Below, piece after piece: positions 40,991-53,000 of a DNA stretch of 64,000 nucleotides; the stretch's first letter is position 1; each line of letters begins with the position of its first letter. A program made the position numbers and the translations under genes. The notes below the pieces were generated by a model. The model did no database searches. It was not told the DNA's origin and saw nothing but the letters and a program-made list of their open reading frames with translations. The stretch is from Microcebus murinus (taxonomy: Eukaryota; Chordata; Mammalia; Primates; Cheirogaleidae), in NCBI RefSeq assembly GCF_040939455.1, contig NC_134120.1, positions 58,047,001 to 58,111,000 on the forward strand. The letters are read 5' to 3'.

Positions 40991-41190
40991 AAAATGCTAA
41001 AGGTCTCTGTCAGTGCTTCCATAGCACTTTGTGATATCTCTGTTAACAGTTACCTCACCACATCACACTTTCTGTTTATGTATTTGTCTGTTCCACTTTA
41101 CTATGTGAGGGCAAGAACTGTTTCTGATTTATTTTCTATCCATATTTTGGTACCTGTTACAAAGCAGGCACTTAATAAAGGTTTGTTGAA
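40991..41190 (+). repeat. L2 LINE 3' fragment
   Basis: Sense L2 phrases: cttccatagcactttgtgat, ctatgtgagggcaagaactg, tttggtacctgttacaaagc, aggcacttaataaaggtttg. The 95-codon frame at 40994 is read through this repeat. Confidence 0.8.
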
Positions 41191-41330
41191 TAATTGCTTA
41201 AAAAACACAGACACAACTTTAGATGTCTGCCATTGGCCATACCTTCTGGTGGATGAGCCACATGTTATAGTTTTCTTTTAATAGCACTTGGCCCTAGAAA
41301 AGAATTCTAATCTACTTTGGATTGTCCATA

Positions 41331-41814
41331 CAATTGACTCTGAACAATGTAGAGGTTAAGGTTGGTGACCTTGCTGCATGGTTGAAAATCCAGGTGTAAC
41401 TTTTGACTCCCCCCAAACTTAACTACTAATAGCCTGCTATTGACTAGAACCTTTACCAATGACATAAACAGTTGATTAACACATATTTTTAATGTAATAT
41501 GTATTATATACTATAATCTTACAATAAAGTAAGCTAAAGAAAAATGTCATTAAGAGAATCCTAAGGAAGAGAAAATATAGTTATACTCATTAAGTGGAAG
41601 TAGATCATCATAAAGGCCATCATCCTTATCATCTTCATGTCGAATAGGCAGAGAGACTGAGGAAGAAGAGCAGTTGGTCTTGCTGTCTTAGGGAGGGCAG
41701 AAGTGGACAGGGAGGCAGGAGAGTCAGGCACACTTGCTGTAACTTATTACAAAAAAAATCTGCATTATAAGTGGATCTGTGCAGTTCAAACCCATCTTGT
41801 TCAAGGATTAACTG
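41331..41814. mobile_element. Tigger/pogo-like non-autonomous DNA transposon
   Basis: The element has inverted ends: caattgactctgaacaa at the left, and ttgttcaaggattaactg at the right, whose complement is cagttaatccttgaacaa. TA dinucleotides flank both ends (41329-41330 and 41815-41816), as expected for the Tc1/mariner-pogo superfamily. The 484-bp body has no transposase frame, so it is a non-autonomous derivative of the kind catalogued among Tigger-related MERs. Confidence 0.85.
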
Positions 41815-41936
41815 TACTAATTTTTATAATAAGAGGGAAAGGTTAGAAAATTCAAAAAATATATATCACCTGTAATTCCATTCCCCAACCAATAATATCT
41901 GTTAGCATTTTATATTCTTGTCTTTTTTCTTATGGA

Positions 41937-42242
41937 AAGGTATATGTTTTCTTTCTCTTTTTCTTCCCTTTCTTTTATTTTTTCCCTTTCTTTTCTTTCT
42001 TTCTGACAGGATCTCACTCTGTTGCCCTGGCTAGAGTGCAGTGGCATCACTATAGCTCACTGCAACCTCATGATTCTCCTGCCTCCTGAGTAGCTGCGAC
42101 TACAGACTGATTTTTCTATTTTTTGTAGAGATGGGATCTCACTCTTGCTCAGGTTGATCATGAACCCCTTGACCTCAAGCATTCCTCCCCTCTTTGGCCT
42201 CCCAGAGTGCTAGGATTGCAGGTGTGAGCCACCAGGCCAGCC
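41937..42242 (-). repeat. Alu SINE, deleted, with a pyrimidine tail
   Basis: A C/T-rich tail (41940-42005) precedes gacaggatctcactctgttg. The left arm lacks part of its middle, and the copy ends ccaccaggccagcc. Confidence 0.88.
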
Positions 42243-42395
42243 TGTGTATGGTTTTTTCTAAGAATTTTATCACAGGTGGACATACTGGTTTGTAACCTAA
42301 TTTTTTCACCTGCCTAGATTAGTACAATAGTAGATGCTCAATAAGTACTTGTTTTAATGAACAGTTACCAAATATATTTCAGCATCTTTTTGTGT

Positions 42396-42540
42396 ATGTG
42401 TGTGATGGGATGTTGCTCTGTTGCTCAGGCTGGAGTACAGTGGCCTGGTCATACCTTACTGTAGCCTCAAACTCCTGAGCTCAAATGATCTTCCCACCTC
42501 AGCCTCCTAAGTAACCAGGATTACAGGCACACAACACTCA
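42396..42540 (-). repeat. Alu monomer fragment
   Basis: About 145 bp of one reverse Alu arm: gggatgttgctctgttgctc to attacaggcacacaac. Monomeric, old. Confidence 0.8.
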
Positions 42541-42640
42541 TTATATTTAATGGCTGCATAATATTCCATGTGTAAACATACTATGATTTAACTGATCCTC
42601 CATTGCTCAATATTTAGGCTATTGGCTCATTTAACATAGT
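42541..42640 (-). mobile_element. L1 3' fragment
   Basis: About 100 bp of reverse L1 text (aatggctgcataatattcca, ctgatcctccattgctcaat). Confidence 0.6.
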
Positions 42641-43095
42641 TTGATCATGCACACCTCTCTGTCTCCATCCCTTTCTCTCTCCTACTCTTTACTTTATAGT
42701 ATTGATCCATTTGTAAGGCTTTGAAAGCCTACTCTTTTCTTTCACCTCTAGATGTTTGCAGTGCTGTCCTTCTGCCCACAACATGCTCCACATTTTCCCT
42801 AGCTAATACACAGTTTTTGAAGCCTGAACCTTAGATATTCCTTCTTCTTGGATGTTTTCCTAGACTGGATTAGTTTTCCCTCCAATGTGCTCTATAGATA
42901 GTATTTTGTCCTTCTTCCTAGAGAAACAGTCTGCTCTATTTTAATTGTATGCTTTCTTACTTGTGTCCCCAACTAGATTATAAAATCATTCAGTAGAGGA
43001 ACTATGTCTTATTTCCAGTTGTATTTCCTAGCCCAGTGCAATACTGGATATATAGCAGAACTTAGTAAAGTTTTTTTGGATAAATGAATGAATAC
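42641..43095 (+). repeat. L2-like LINE 3' fragment
   Basis: Sense phrases gatgttttcctagactggat, cccaactagattataaaatc, ggaactatgtcttatttcca and ggataaatgaatgaatacgt follow the L2 3' order with strong divergence. Confidence 0.6.
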
Positions 43096-43188
43096 GTGAA
43101 ATATTTTCTCCTTTCCAGTGTGGATCCTTAAGTGATAATCTTTAAACAATATCATATTTTATATTTATCAGATAAAGCATAATAATAA

Positions 43189-43500
<312 letters not shown>

Positions 43501-43703
43501 AATAATAACCTTTTATTTGTAAATTGCTTTATAGTTCACAAAATGTTTTCAAAACTATTATTTCATATTGGCAAACTGTGACTAATTCTTTGTAAATTTA
43601 TTCTATATTATCAAACAGATTGGTCTATTATTTAAATTTCTTAATATGTTAGTCTTTATTGATAGTTATGTGATAATGTTAGTAATTCTATATATAGTCT
43701 TAA

Positions 43704-44039
<336 letters not shown>

Positions 44040-44240
44040 TATAATCTTAAATTTTTAAGTAGAAAATTTGCTTTCTAAGCAAATTTCACTTATTAGGTTA
44101 TATTTTTATTTATATTTTAAGCCCATATTAAGTAATAATTAGGCATTAACTCTGATGAAAATTTTGTAACCATGGTTTAAATCAATTTAAAACCATAGCA
44201 TAAAGCTAAAGGCTTTTGTTTATTTTTTTGTATGCTAATA

Positions 44241-45500
44241 TAAAGTTGGTGCATAAGTAATTGCGGTTTCGGACCTTGAATTTTAAATCATTATAACTAG
44301 GCTCAAACACGTCTTTATTAATCAAAATAGGAAACATTACATTGTTGCCAACAAGAAATAAGTTTGTTTATTCCTGAGGCTTTAGGATTCCACGAACTCT
44401 TGGAAAGCAATTTTTGCATCCTGCTGGTTGTGGAAACATTTTCCCTGCAAAAAATTGTCAAGATGCTTGAAGAAGTGGTAGTCGATTGGCAAGAGGTCAG
44501 GTGAATATGGCAGAGGAGGCAAAACTTCGTAGTCCAATTCCTTCAACTTTGGAAGCATTGGTTGTGTAACATGCGGTCGGGCATGTCGTGGAGAATTGGG
44601 CCCTTTCTGTTGACCAATGCCGGATGCAGATGCAGGCATTGCAGTTTTCAGGGCATCTCATCAATTTGCCAAGCATAGTTCTCTGATGTAATGGTTTTGC
44701 CAGGATTCAGAAAGCTGTAGTGGATCAGACCGGCAGCAGACCACCAAACAGTGACCATGACCTTTGTTGGTACAAGTTTGGCTTTGAGAAGTGCATTGGA
44801 GCTTCTCGGTTAACCACTGAGCTGGTTGTCGCCAGTTGTCAGATAAAATCCACTTTTCGTGGCACATCACAATCCGATCAAGAAATGGTTCGTTGTTGTT
44901 GCGTACAATAAGAAAAGACAACACTTCAAAACAATGATTTTTTGACTTTTAGTCAGCTCATGAGGCACCCATTTACTGAGCTTTTTCACCTTTCCAATTT
45001 GCTTCAGATGCCGAATGGCCATAGAATGGTCAACATTGAGTTCTTCGGCAACTTCTCTTGTAGTTGTAAGTGGATCAGCTTCGATGACTGCTCTCAATTG
45101 GTCATTATCAACTTCTGATGGCCGGCCACTGTGCTCCTCATCTTCAAGGCTCTTGTCTCCTTTGCAAAACTTCTTGAACCACCAGTGTACTGTACATTCC
45201 TTAGCAGTTCCTGGGCCAAATGCATTGTTGATGTTGTGAATTGTCCCTGCTGCTTTACAACCCATTTTGAACTTGAGTAAGAAAATCACTTGAATTTGCT
45301 TTTTGTCTAACATCATTTCCACAGTCTAAAATAAATATAAAATAAATAGCAAGTAATAAGTCATTAGCAAAAAAACATAAAGTGAGAAATGTGCATTGAA
45401 ATGATGTATAACATAACCACATTTGTTTAAGAATTTATTCCAGTATCAAAGGGCAAATTTCAACAATGCTAAAACCACAATTACTTTTGCACCAACCTAA
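44241..45500 (-). mobile_element. Hsmar1-type mariner DNA transposon, nearly full length
   Basis: Termini: taaagttggtgcataagtaa at the left and ttacttttgcaccaacctaa at the right. These are inverted copies of about 29 bp with few mismatches, and TA lies on both sides (44239-44240, 45501-45502). The 1260-bp length is close to the roughly 1.29 kb of Hsmar1. The minus strand encodes a broken mariner transposase, with DNA-binding and DD34D-catalytic parts in three frames. The copy kept both ends but cannot move by itself. Hsmar1 is known from anthropoid primates, so its presence in a lemur-like genome is unexpected. Confidence 0.95.
44382..45322 (-). pseudogene. Mariner transposase pseudogene (Hsmar1/SETMAR-type)
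   Basis: Minus-strand pieces in order: 45322-44867, start MEMMLDKKQIQ, a paired helix-turn-helix region with WWFKKFCKGD, the RPSEVDNDQLR stretch, and the linker WVPHEL. Then 44924-44661 with NNNEPFLDRI, the first catalytic block CHEKWILSDN and the linker PAQWL. Then 44639-44382 with ARPHVTQPML, YSPDLLPIDYHFFKHLDNFL and the tail FQEFVES followed by a premature stop. The first catalytic Asp appears as His (CHEKW, normally CDEKW), the second block is disrupted (RHARPH, normally HDNARPH), and the third Asp (DYHFF) remains. Frameshifts separate the three pieces. It cannot make an active enzyme. Confidence 0.93.
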
Positions 45501-45629
45501 TAGCTTTTAATAATTGGGCTTTGATCTGGTGACAAGAAGTGTAAACTACAACAAATACTTAGAGATCAGAAAACCTAATAGTCACATTTGAAAATAAGGT
45601 CACATGATTAGGCTCAAAAGATAATAGAA

Positions 45630-45961
45630 GGCCGGGCGCGGTGGCTCACGCCTGTAATCCTAGCACTCTGGGAGGCCGAGGCGGGCGGATTGCTCGAGGT
45701 CGGGAGTTCGAAACCAGCCTGAGCGAGACCCCGTCTCTACTAAAAATAGAAAGAAATTAATTGACCAACTAAAAATATATACACAAAAAATTAGCCGGGC
45801 ATGGTGGTGCATGCCTGTAGTCCCAGCTACTTGGGAGGCTGAGGCAGGAGGATCGCTTGAGCCCAGGAGGAGTCTGAGGTTGCTGTGAGCTAGGCTGACG
45901 CCACGGCACTCACTCTAGCCAGGGCAACAAAAGTGAGACTCTGTCTCAAAAAAAAAAAAAA
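45630..45961 (+). repeat. Alu SINE, lemur type, young
   Basis: Sense Alu starting ggccgggcgcggtggctcac, with nearly every CpG intact, the lemur segment aattaattgaccaactaaaa and a long A-tail. A 14-bp target-site duplication, aaaagataatagaa, is present at 45616-45629 and 45962-45975. Confidence 0.97.
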
Positions 45962-45975
45962 AAAAGATAATAGAA

Positions 45976-46472
45976 GATAATTCTCCACAGCGCTTTATAT
46001 TGTCATTAAGTGACACTTATCCTTTCTTTTCCTTGGACATGGTACACATGTGGGGGTGAGGGGCAGTTGTTGTAGTCATCTGAAGAGCTTTTTCAGACAC
46101 TGCCCTCTTCCCAAACAGTTGTCATTTGTGGTGATAGTGAATAATGGTCAGGTGTCAGGTATGTTAAGACAGATACAGGCTGGGAACCACTGCTTTGCAA
46201 GAAGATCAACTGGAACTCCTTAATCGATGGTATACCGTGGAAGGGACACTGGGCTATAAGTCTGCAGCCAAGTACTGTAGCTTACCACTGGTTAGTTGTG
46301 TGAATTTAGGCAGGTCATTTAACCTCTCTTTGGCTTCATCTTCCTTTTGTAAAACAAAATTATTGGATTAGATGGTCTGTAAATTCACTTTTAGAAATCA
46401 TTTTCACTAATTTTTCTGATGCTTTAAATATGCAAAAAGAATCTTGCTTTCTAAAGAAGAAATATGTGAATG
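45976..46472. other. Unique sequence with MIR and MER-type remnants
   Basis: A small MER5-like piece may lie at 46053-46195, ending gggaaccactgctttgc. MIR-like phrases follow at 46270-46380 (ggttagttgtgtgaatttag, gcaggtcatttaacctctct). Confidence 0.5.
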
Positions 46473-46487
46473 AAGAGTGTGATTAAT

Positions 46488-46643
46488 GGCCAGGCGTGGT
46501 AGCTGACGCCCATAATCCTAGCACTCTGGGAGGCCAAGGCAAAAGGATTGCTTGAGCCCAGGAGTTTGAGGTTGTTGTGAACTAGGCTGATGCCACGCAC
46601 ACTAGCCTGGGCAACAAAGTGAGACTCTGTCTCAAAAAATAAA
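46488..46643 (+). repeat. Deleted Alu forming the 5' part of the chimera
   Basis: About 156 bp: Alu start, ggattgcttgagcccaggag, then directly the second-arm end gcctgggcaacaaagtgaga and a short A-rich stretch (aaaaaataaaa). The middle of the dimer is missing, as in monomeric Alu forms or a recombination between arms. The join to SMIM30 sequence follows at about 46644. Confidence 0.88.
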
Positions 46644-46802
46644 ATAGAGGCCATTCCTGTAATGGCTGCTCCCTGGAAGGCTGCATCATGTGGAACCTCT
46701 TAGCCTAATATCCAGAGCTCCAGGAAGGGAGAAATTTCAATTCAGATAGAATTACATATACACCATTTCTTGGGAACCTTCAGCCCTCCAGATCCCAACA
46801 TC

Positions 46803-46982
46803 ATGACTTCAGTTTCAACACAGTTGCTCTTAGTCCTCATTTTACTGCTTTTGGTGCTGGCTATTGTTGAAGCATTGGAAGCTGGAGATGCAGTTGCTCT
46901 CTTCTTAGGTGTGGTTCTCAGCATTACAGGCATTTGTGCTTGCTTGGGGGTATATGCACGGAAGAGAAATGGACAGGTGTGA
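46803..46982 (+). CDS. SMIM30: SMIM30-like retrocopy ORF, intact (59 aa)
   Basis: An uninterrupted 59-codon frame starts MTSVSTQLLLVL and ends CLGVYARKRNGQV. It matches small integral membrane protein 30, a short ER-membrane microprotein, in length and in most residues I remember. A hydrophobic N-terminal segment (residues about 8-23) is followed by EALEAGDA and a second hydrophobic span (about 31-48), then the basic tail ARKRNG. An in-frame upstream ATG at 46770 would add 11 residues, but 46803 fits the family. It lacks introns and is a retrocopy. An intact frame in an old insert may mean recent origin, selection or luck for such a short ORF. No promoter is evident except whatever the fused Alu provides. 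Confidence 0.85.
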   Translation: MTSVSTQLLLVLILLLLVLAIVEALEAGDAVALFLGVVLSITGICACLGVYARKRNGQV

Positions 46983-47664
46983 CTTTGAAGGACCTCTTTA
47001 ATCAAATGTTACCCTAAAAACCTTTGTGCTGTTGAGGCTAAACCTGAGCTTTGATGTCTCAAAGTTTCCAAGAAACAGTAAATGGGGGAGTTTCATATTC
47101 TTTGTTGTTTCCCTTAAAATGGAACAAATTGATATATAAATGAGAAAATGTGTTTTCTTTACAACAAGTAATGCACTAAAAAATGCAGCCTATAATTTGT
47201 ATTTGCTGGTTAGAAGGAGGTCAAAGAAGTAAGATGGCTGAAATTTACATAAGTAATATTTCATAGTTTTAGAATTTTTAAAGCATGTGAAAAAGGAAGA
47301 GGAAGCTTTTGTCCAGAATCCTAGGAAATCACCACTGTTAAGTTAATCACCACCTCTTGAATTGTTGAGGAGTGTTTTCTCCATATTTTTATTAGATTTT
47401 TGTTTTATCTCCCAAGTTAAAATTGTATTTAGATATCACATAGCCAAAAATTGAAACGTTTATCTCTGGGTAAAAAACATTTAGAAAAATGTATTCGGTG
47501 TATTTAATATTGAAATGGAAAAAAAAGATTTAATGTAAAGAAAAACCTTTATATGAACACTGAAGTAGAAATCTAATGGAAAAATAATTTTTATATTAAC
47601 TGAGTAACATCCTCAGTGTGAGAAGTGCTATATTAAATATAAACCCATTATGTTGTAAAAAAAA
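46983..47664 (+). pseudogene. Retrocopied SMIM30 3'UTR with poly(A)
   Basis: Sequence after the stop runs about 670 bases to a variant poly(A) signal, attaaa (47632-47637), about 20 bases before the A-run at 47657. This is the normal layout of a processed mRNA copy. No intron remnants are visible. Confidence 0.8.
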
Positions 47665-47679
47665 AAGAGTGTGATTAAT

Positions 47680-48790
47680 TATACCTTTGTCTCAAATATG
47701 ATTGTATTACATTGGTTTAACAAATTATTAGTATCATTATACATTTAAAAGACCCCTCAAGTGAGTCTTCAGCTGGATACTATTAAATTGCTGACAGTTC
47801 TTCATTATTTCAGAAAAAGGAAACTCCTGGTGAATTCTTTTGTCTTCTGTACATTCAAACTCTCAAATCTAGGACAGTAATCTCAACTGGTCTCATTGTT
47901 TTAAATATCTCTCTGTGCTGATGACGTACAACTTGCTGTCCCCAAGCTGTATGTCTTTCCTGAAATTGACTACCAGCATTCAGGCCCACTCTGATATATC
48001 AATGGGCATATCTCAAACTTAATCTGTCTAAAATGGAATTCCTGATTGCCCAGACCTATTCTTAATGTTATACATATGTGATCAAGACAGAAACCTTGGA
48101 GTCACCGTATATTCTTCATACCTAACAGTCAGTGTGTTAGCAAATGCTTTCAATTTTACTTTCAAACTATAGCTGGAAATTGCCCACTTCTCACCAGCAT
48201 TCCTCCCTGCCACCCTTACTCCACTAGAGTCTATCTCAGTCAGGAGCCAGAGGCATTCATTTCTGTCATATCATGTCATGTGTCACTACCTTTGGTGGCT
48301 CCCCATCTCTCTTAATGTAAAAGTCATATTCCTTACCACAGTTGACAGGGCCCACGTTGATCTGGTGCTCCATTACTTCTCATTTCATGCTCTCTTGTTC
48401 ACTTTCTTCATACACACTGGCTACCTGCTGTTGAGAATGTTCCAGGCACACTCCCTTCTCAGGGCCTTTGCACTGGCTTGGGAGTGTGCCTGGAACAGTT
48501 TCTATGTGAAACTCTCTTTCCCCAGGTAGTCACATACCCACCCTTTTACCTCCTTCCATTGTACTCCTGTATAGCAGATGTGCATCAGCCATCCCTGAAC
48601 TTCACATGTTATTTTCCTCTATACCACTTGGTGCCTTCTAATGTACTATAATTTATTTATTAATCTTGTTTATTGTCTCTCTGCCTTTCTAGAATATAAG
48701 CTTCGGAGGGCAGAGACTTTTGTCTGTTGGGTTCACTGCTGTGTCACTCGCTCTGTGATTCTGAGCAAGTAACTTCATCTTCATAGTCTC
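47680..48790 (+). repeat. L2 LINE, long sense fragment
   Basis: Sense L2 phrases run for almost 1 kb from about 47780: gatgacgtacaacttgctgt, catatctcaaacttaatctg, tctaaaatggaattcctgat, accttggagtcaccgtatat, ggtggctccccatctctctt, ctcagggcctttgcactggc, gtgcctggaacagtttctat, gaatataagcttcggagggc. An 83-codon open frame at 48278 is just this repeat. Confidence 0.9.
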
Positions 48791-50084
48791 CTTTCTTATC
48801 TGTAAAAATAAAGATAATAAAATGATAATAAATGGTTATATATTGTTCATAGATATTATTTGGCTAAGAACTCCTTCAGTGAGTTTATATCAAGACTGAA
48901 GAAATCACGACAGTTGCATAATCCATTTTGTAAACTACATACAGTAACATATGTATGCAGAAGTTTCTGACTCAAGAAAAGGTGCCCCTCTGCCAGGCCT
49001 TCTGGCCCAGGAGGTGGTAGCACTCCTGCCCCCACATTTAGAATGGCTTCCTTGGGGTCCTCACGCCTGTGTCTCCTCACTGCTGCTCTTCACATCTAGC
49101 TCTTGAGGCCTCCATGATGCTGATCTGCCCTTGTTCTGCTCGGGGTTATGAGGTGGGCGTGAGGCTCAGACCACTTTTGCACTGTACTTCAATTTAATCT
49201 ATTGTAGCCCAATATTGGAACATCTTATAACTTTTTCTGTAAGAACAATTAATTTCTAATTTTCAGACTGCATTGAAAGGGAACTTTGGAACATTAACGC
49301 ACTGAGAAGTTAGAAGGACTTTTCAGTTACTGCATAAGAAAAATATTACTGGAAGAGGCAAGATTAAAATATCCTCATGTCCCAACTAGTCCTGAAAATA
49401 TATTTATTATGCATCTAAGCCTTTAAAAATTGCAAACCCCTGTTCTTATCAATATAAATTTGTTTCATGAAGACAATTTATATATGAATAGACAACAGAA
49501 AAGCATTTGTTTTGATAACCTAATATCATTGTAACATTAAACTACTCTCTATGTAGCAAAAAATAAGTTAATCCTTAAAAACATTTGTTCCTTGCTTCCC
49601 TGTTTTGACAAAGATAGTGTTGAGGTGGTGTCTGTCACTGGATTAGAACCAGATGGAACTGGCAATTGGGTGTCAGCGTTTGTCTTTGCCCTGACTCTTC
49701 TCTGACCGGGCCTTTTTATTTGTTTTTTCAGCTTGGCACAGAATGTTTTTTCAGAAATGATGAGATATAAACCACTCAGAACAGGCTAGTTTTACATAAG
49801 AGCAAGTTTTACCTAACCTCTTAGGACCTGGTGTCAAGGGAAAACAATTTATGTCTCCTGGAAATTTTTGTTCCTCTTCTATTTTGTTCATATTTGTATG
49901 TGTTTGAAGGAAGATCATAGAAAGAGCATGCCTGCTTTCTTTACTGGAAACCCCAGCAGGGCAGGCTGTCTTCAGATCTTCTCCCTCGGTACCTGAGTGG
50001 TGGCCCAGGGTCAAGGGTGTTTCCTTCTCCTTCACTGGCTGTTCCTGTCTTTAGCTCTGATGTCTTTACTGTGTGTGAATAGAG
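48791..50084. other. Unique non-coding sequence
   Basis: No repeat or exon recognised. Minus-strand open frames of 74 and 94 codons (48856-49080, 49751-50035) show no domain or splice support. Confidence 0.35.
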
Positions 50085-50340
50085 CTTTACAGTGGTCAAG
50101 TTCTTGGGCTCTGGAGGCAGACCTGGGTTTGAGTTCTGGCTCCATTGCTCACTTAGTTTCTAATTATCTTACTTAATCTCAGTTTCTTCATGTCTAAAAT
50201 TGGAGAAGTGGGGAAATACATATTACCTATTTAATAGGACTATATGAAGAAAAGTTGAATAAAATAACACATGAAAATGTTTAGCACAAGACCTTGCATA
50301 TAGAAGTTGAGTAGATATCAGCTGCTTTATGAAAATCTAC
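50085..50340 (+). repeat. MIR SINE, well preserved
   Basis: ttacagtggtcaagttcttg, ggctctggaggcagacctgg, gtttgagttctggctccatt, ctcagtttcttcatgtctaa and agcacaagaccttgcatata give nearly the whole MIR in order. Confidence 0.88.
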
Positions 50341-51139
50341 TTCAAGCTGCATTTCTTTGATTCGATCTATCTATCTGAACAATACAGGAATAACTGCCCA
50401 TAATCTCTTTTAAGTTCTGAGAACATAAGAGTGACCAAAATAGACATGGCTCTGACCACATTGAGTCCAGTGGGAAAGATGTTTGTGCCTTGAAACTTGT
50501 CAATTATTAGAAGAAAACTTTTGACTAGATATAAAGTGGGAAAAGAAATTTAAATTGAAATAGGGATAGAGTTTCAAATTGAAAGCTTAACAAAAGAACT
50601 GTGAAGTTAAAAAAAAAAAAGATTTAGGAAAATCCATGTGGTTTTCTCGACTTTTGAATAGAAGTCCTAACACAAGCTGACAGATTTGCGTGTAAGGACA
50701 ATTTAGTAGGTCAGCACTAGAAATGTAAGAAAGGGAGTAGAAAGAAATAAGGTCTGTGAAGTAGATTGGAGCAAGTCCATGGAGGTTTTTTTTTTAAGAA
50801 AGTGAAACAAGGAGAGCAATTGTGAACTGGAAAGTGAAGTCAGTAATTTTCCAGTACAGAAGCTACAACCTCTGGTGGCAGAATCAGAATTTAACAACTG
50901 GTTGAGAAAGAAACAGGATTTGGTTTAGGAAATATTAACCTCCATTATTTAAACATGTGATAATCATATTCATATTTTGGCAGCCTGTTTAATATCATTA
51001 AAAATATGTGAAAGTATATTAATAACTAGAAGTAGTTCATTTTATATATTGTAAGACTATAGTGAATAGATTATAATTGACCTGGAAAAATTTATATTTA
51101 ACCTGGAAAAATTTTAATGTAAATGTTTTTACCTAATTT
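50341..51139. other. Unique non-coding sequence
   Basis: No features supported apart from an A11 run at about 50609. Confidence 0.35.
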
Positions 51140-51870
<731 letters not shown>

Positions 51871-51984
51871 GAAACTTGTTAAAATTTTTTTTAATTAAGC
51901 AGTTTGAAAGAATTCTTAACTTCAGACAGTGTAAGGGGTAAAATATATCTTTACATTGAGCTCTGTTCTTCCTGCAGTTGTTAG

Positions 51985-52110
51985 AGCAGTAGTTCTCAGG
52001 TCACTTAAGGAGTTGTTAAAATTTAGAGTCTCAGATCATGCCCCATGGTTTCTAATTCAGCAGGCCTGGGAAGGGGATTGGGACTTATTTTTATGGGCAT
52101 CCTTATGAAT
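51985..52110 (-). repeat. MER5-type DNA transposon fragment
   Basis: agagcagtagttctcaggtc, taaggagttgttaaaattta and tttctaattcagcaggcctg are the typical MER5A/B phrases. Only part of the element remains. Confidence 0.7.
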
Positions 52111-52289
52111 CAGCTGTTATCTGTTTCAAAAATTGAGACTGCTGTAGAAGACATTTCTCTTAGGATAATACTGCCCTGGGCCAGTCAACCCAGCCTTTAC
52201 TTTCATTCTCTTGCTTTGGCTACCTTATCAGTGCTAAGGTATATATTCAGCAGTTTACTTAGAGTTTAAAATTATATTAGAACTACTCT

Positions 52290-52700
52290 AACATTGTCTT
52301 ATTACACACCAGGCAGCTGAAGCCAGAGGGGATAAGTTTTTGTCTTAAGTGTCTCATGGTGGAATTGGAACCCAGATTTAGTTCTCCTTGTGCCCAATCC
52401 AGTATTCTTTCTACTTCATCATACCATCTCTCAGAATTTTATTGCATGCGATAATCTCTTACCACTTAATCTCCACAGGCTTAGGTGCTACCCAATTTTT
52501 AGTGGCTCTACCTATTTGTTGGCTGTGTGACTTTGAGCAAATTAGTTAACCTCTCTGTGCTTCAGTTTCTTAATCAGAAGGAAATGGGGTAAGAATAATA
52601 TCTACTAGATATACTTATCATGAGGATTTATAATAACATACAGGTGAAGTGCTTGGCATAGTTGTTGGCATGTTGTACATGCTCAGTAAATGTTAATTGT
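52290..52700 (+). repeat. MIR SINEs (two)
   Basis: A short remnant at about 52310-52430 (gaattggaacccagatttag). A fuller copy at 52500-52700: ggctgtgtgactttgagcaa, attagttaacctctctgtgc, ttcagtttcttaatcagaag, gtgaagtgcttggcatagtt, gctcagtaaatgttaa. Confidence 0.82.
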
Positions 52701-52702
52701 TG

Positions 52703-53000
52703 TTTTTTGTTTGTTTGTTTGTTTGTTTTTTCGAGACAGGGTCTCCCTGTGTTGCCTGGGCTAGAATGTATGGCCATCATCATAGCCCACTGTAGCCTTA
52801 AACTCCTGGGCTTGAGTGATCTTCCTTACTCAGCCTCCTTAGTAGCTGGGTGTATAGGGTAATTTTTAAATTTTTTTGTAGAGATAGGGTCTTGCCCTTG
52901 CTCAGGCTGGTCTTGAATGCTTGGCCTCAAGTGATTCTCCAGCCTTGACCTCCCAGAGTGCTAGGATTACAGGTGTGAGCTACATACCGTGCCCAGTCAT
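52703..53000 (-). repeat. Alu SINE, older copy
   Basis: Reverse Alu with a (GTTT)n tail, cgagacagggtctccctgtg, and a taccgtgcccagtca end. Confidence 0.9.

Larger units (their letters stand above)
46473..47679 (+). mobile_element. Chimeric Alu-SMIM30 retrosequence with shared target-site duplication
   Basis: The 15-bp direct repeat aagagtgtgattaat is at 46473-46487 and 47665-47679. Directly after the left copy an Alu begins at its normal first base (ggccaggcgtggtagctgac). Directly before the right copy is an A10 run after a SMIM30-like 3'UTR. There is no second duplication around the Alu itself. The simplest reading is one L1-mediated insertion of a joined cDNA, with reverse transcription of SMIM30 mRNA switching to Alu RNA. 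Confidence 0.88.
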
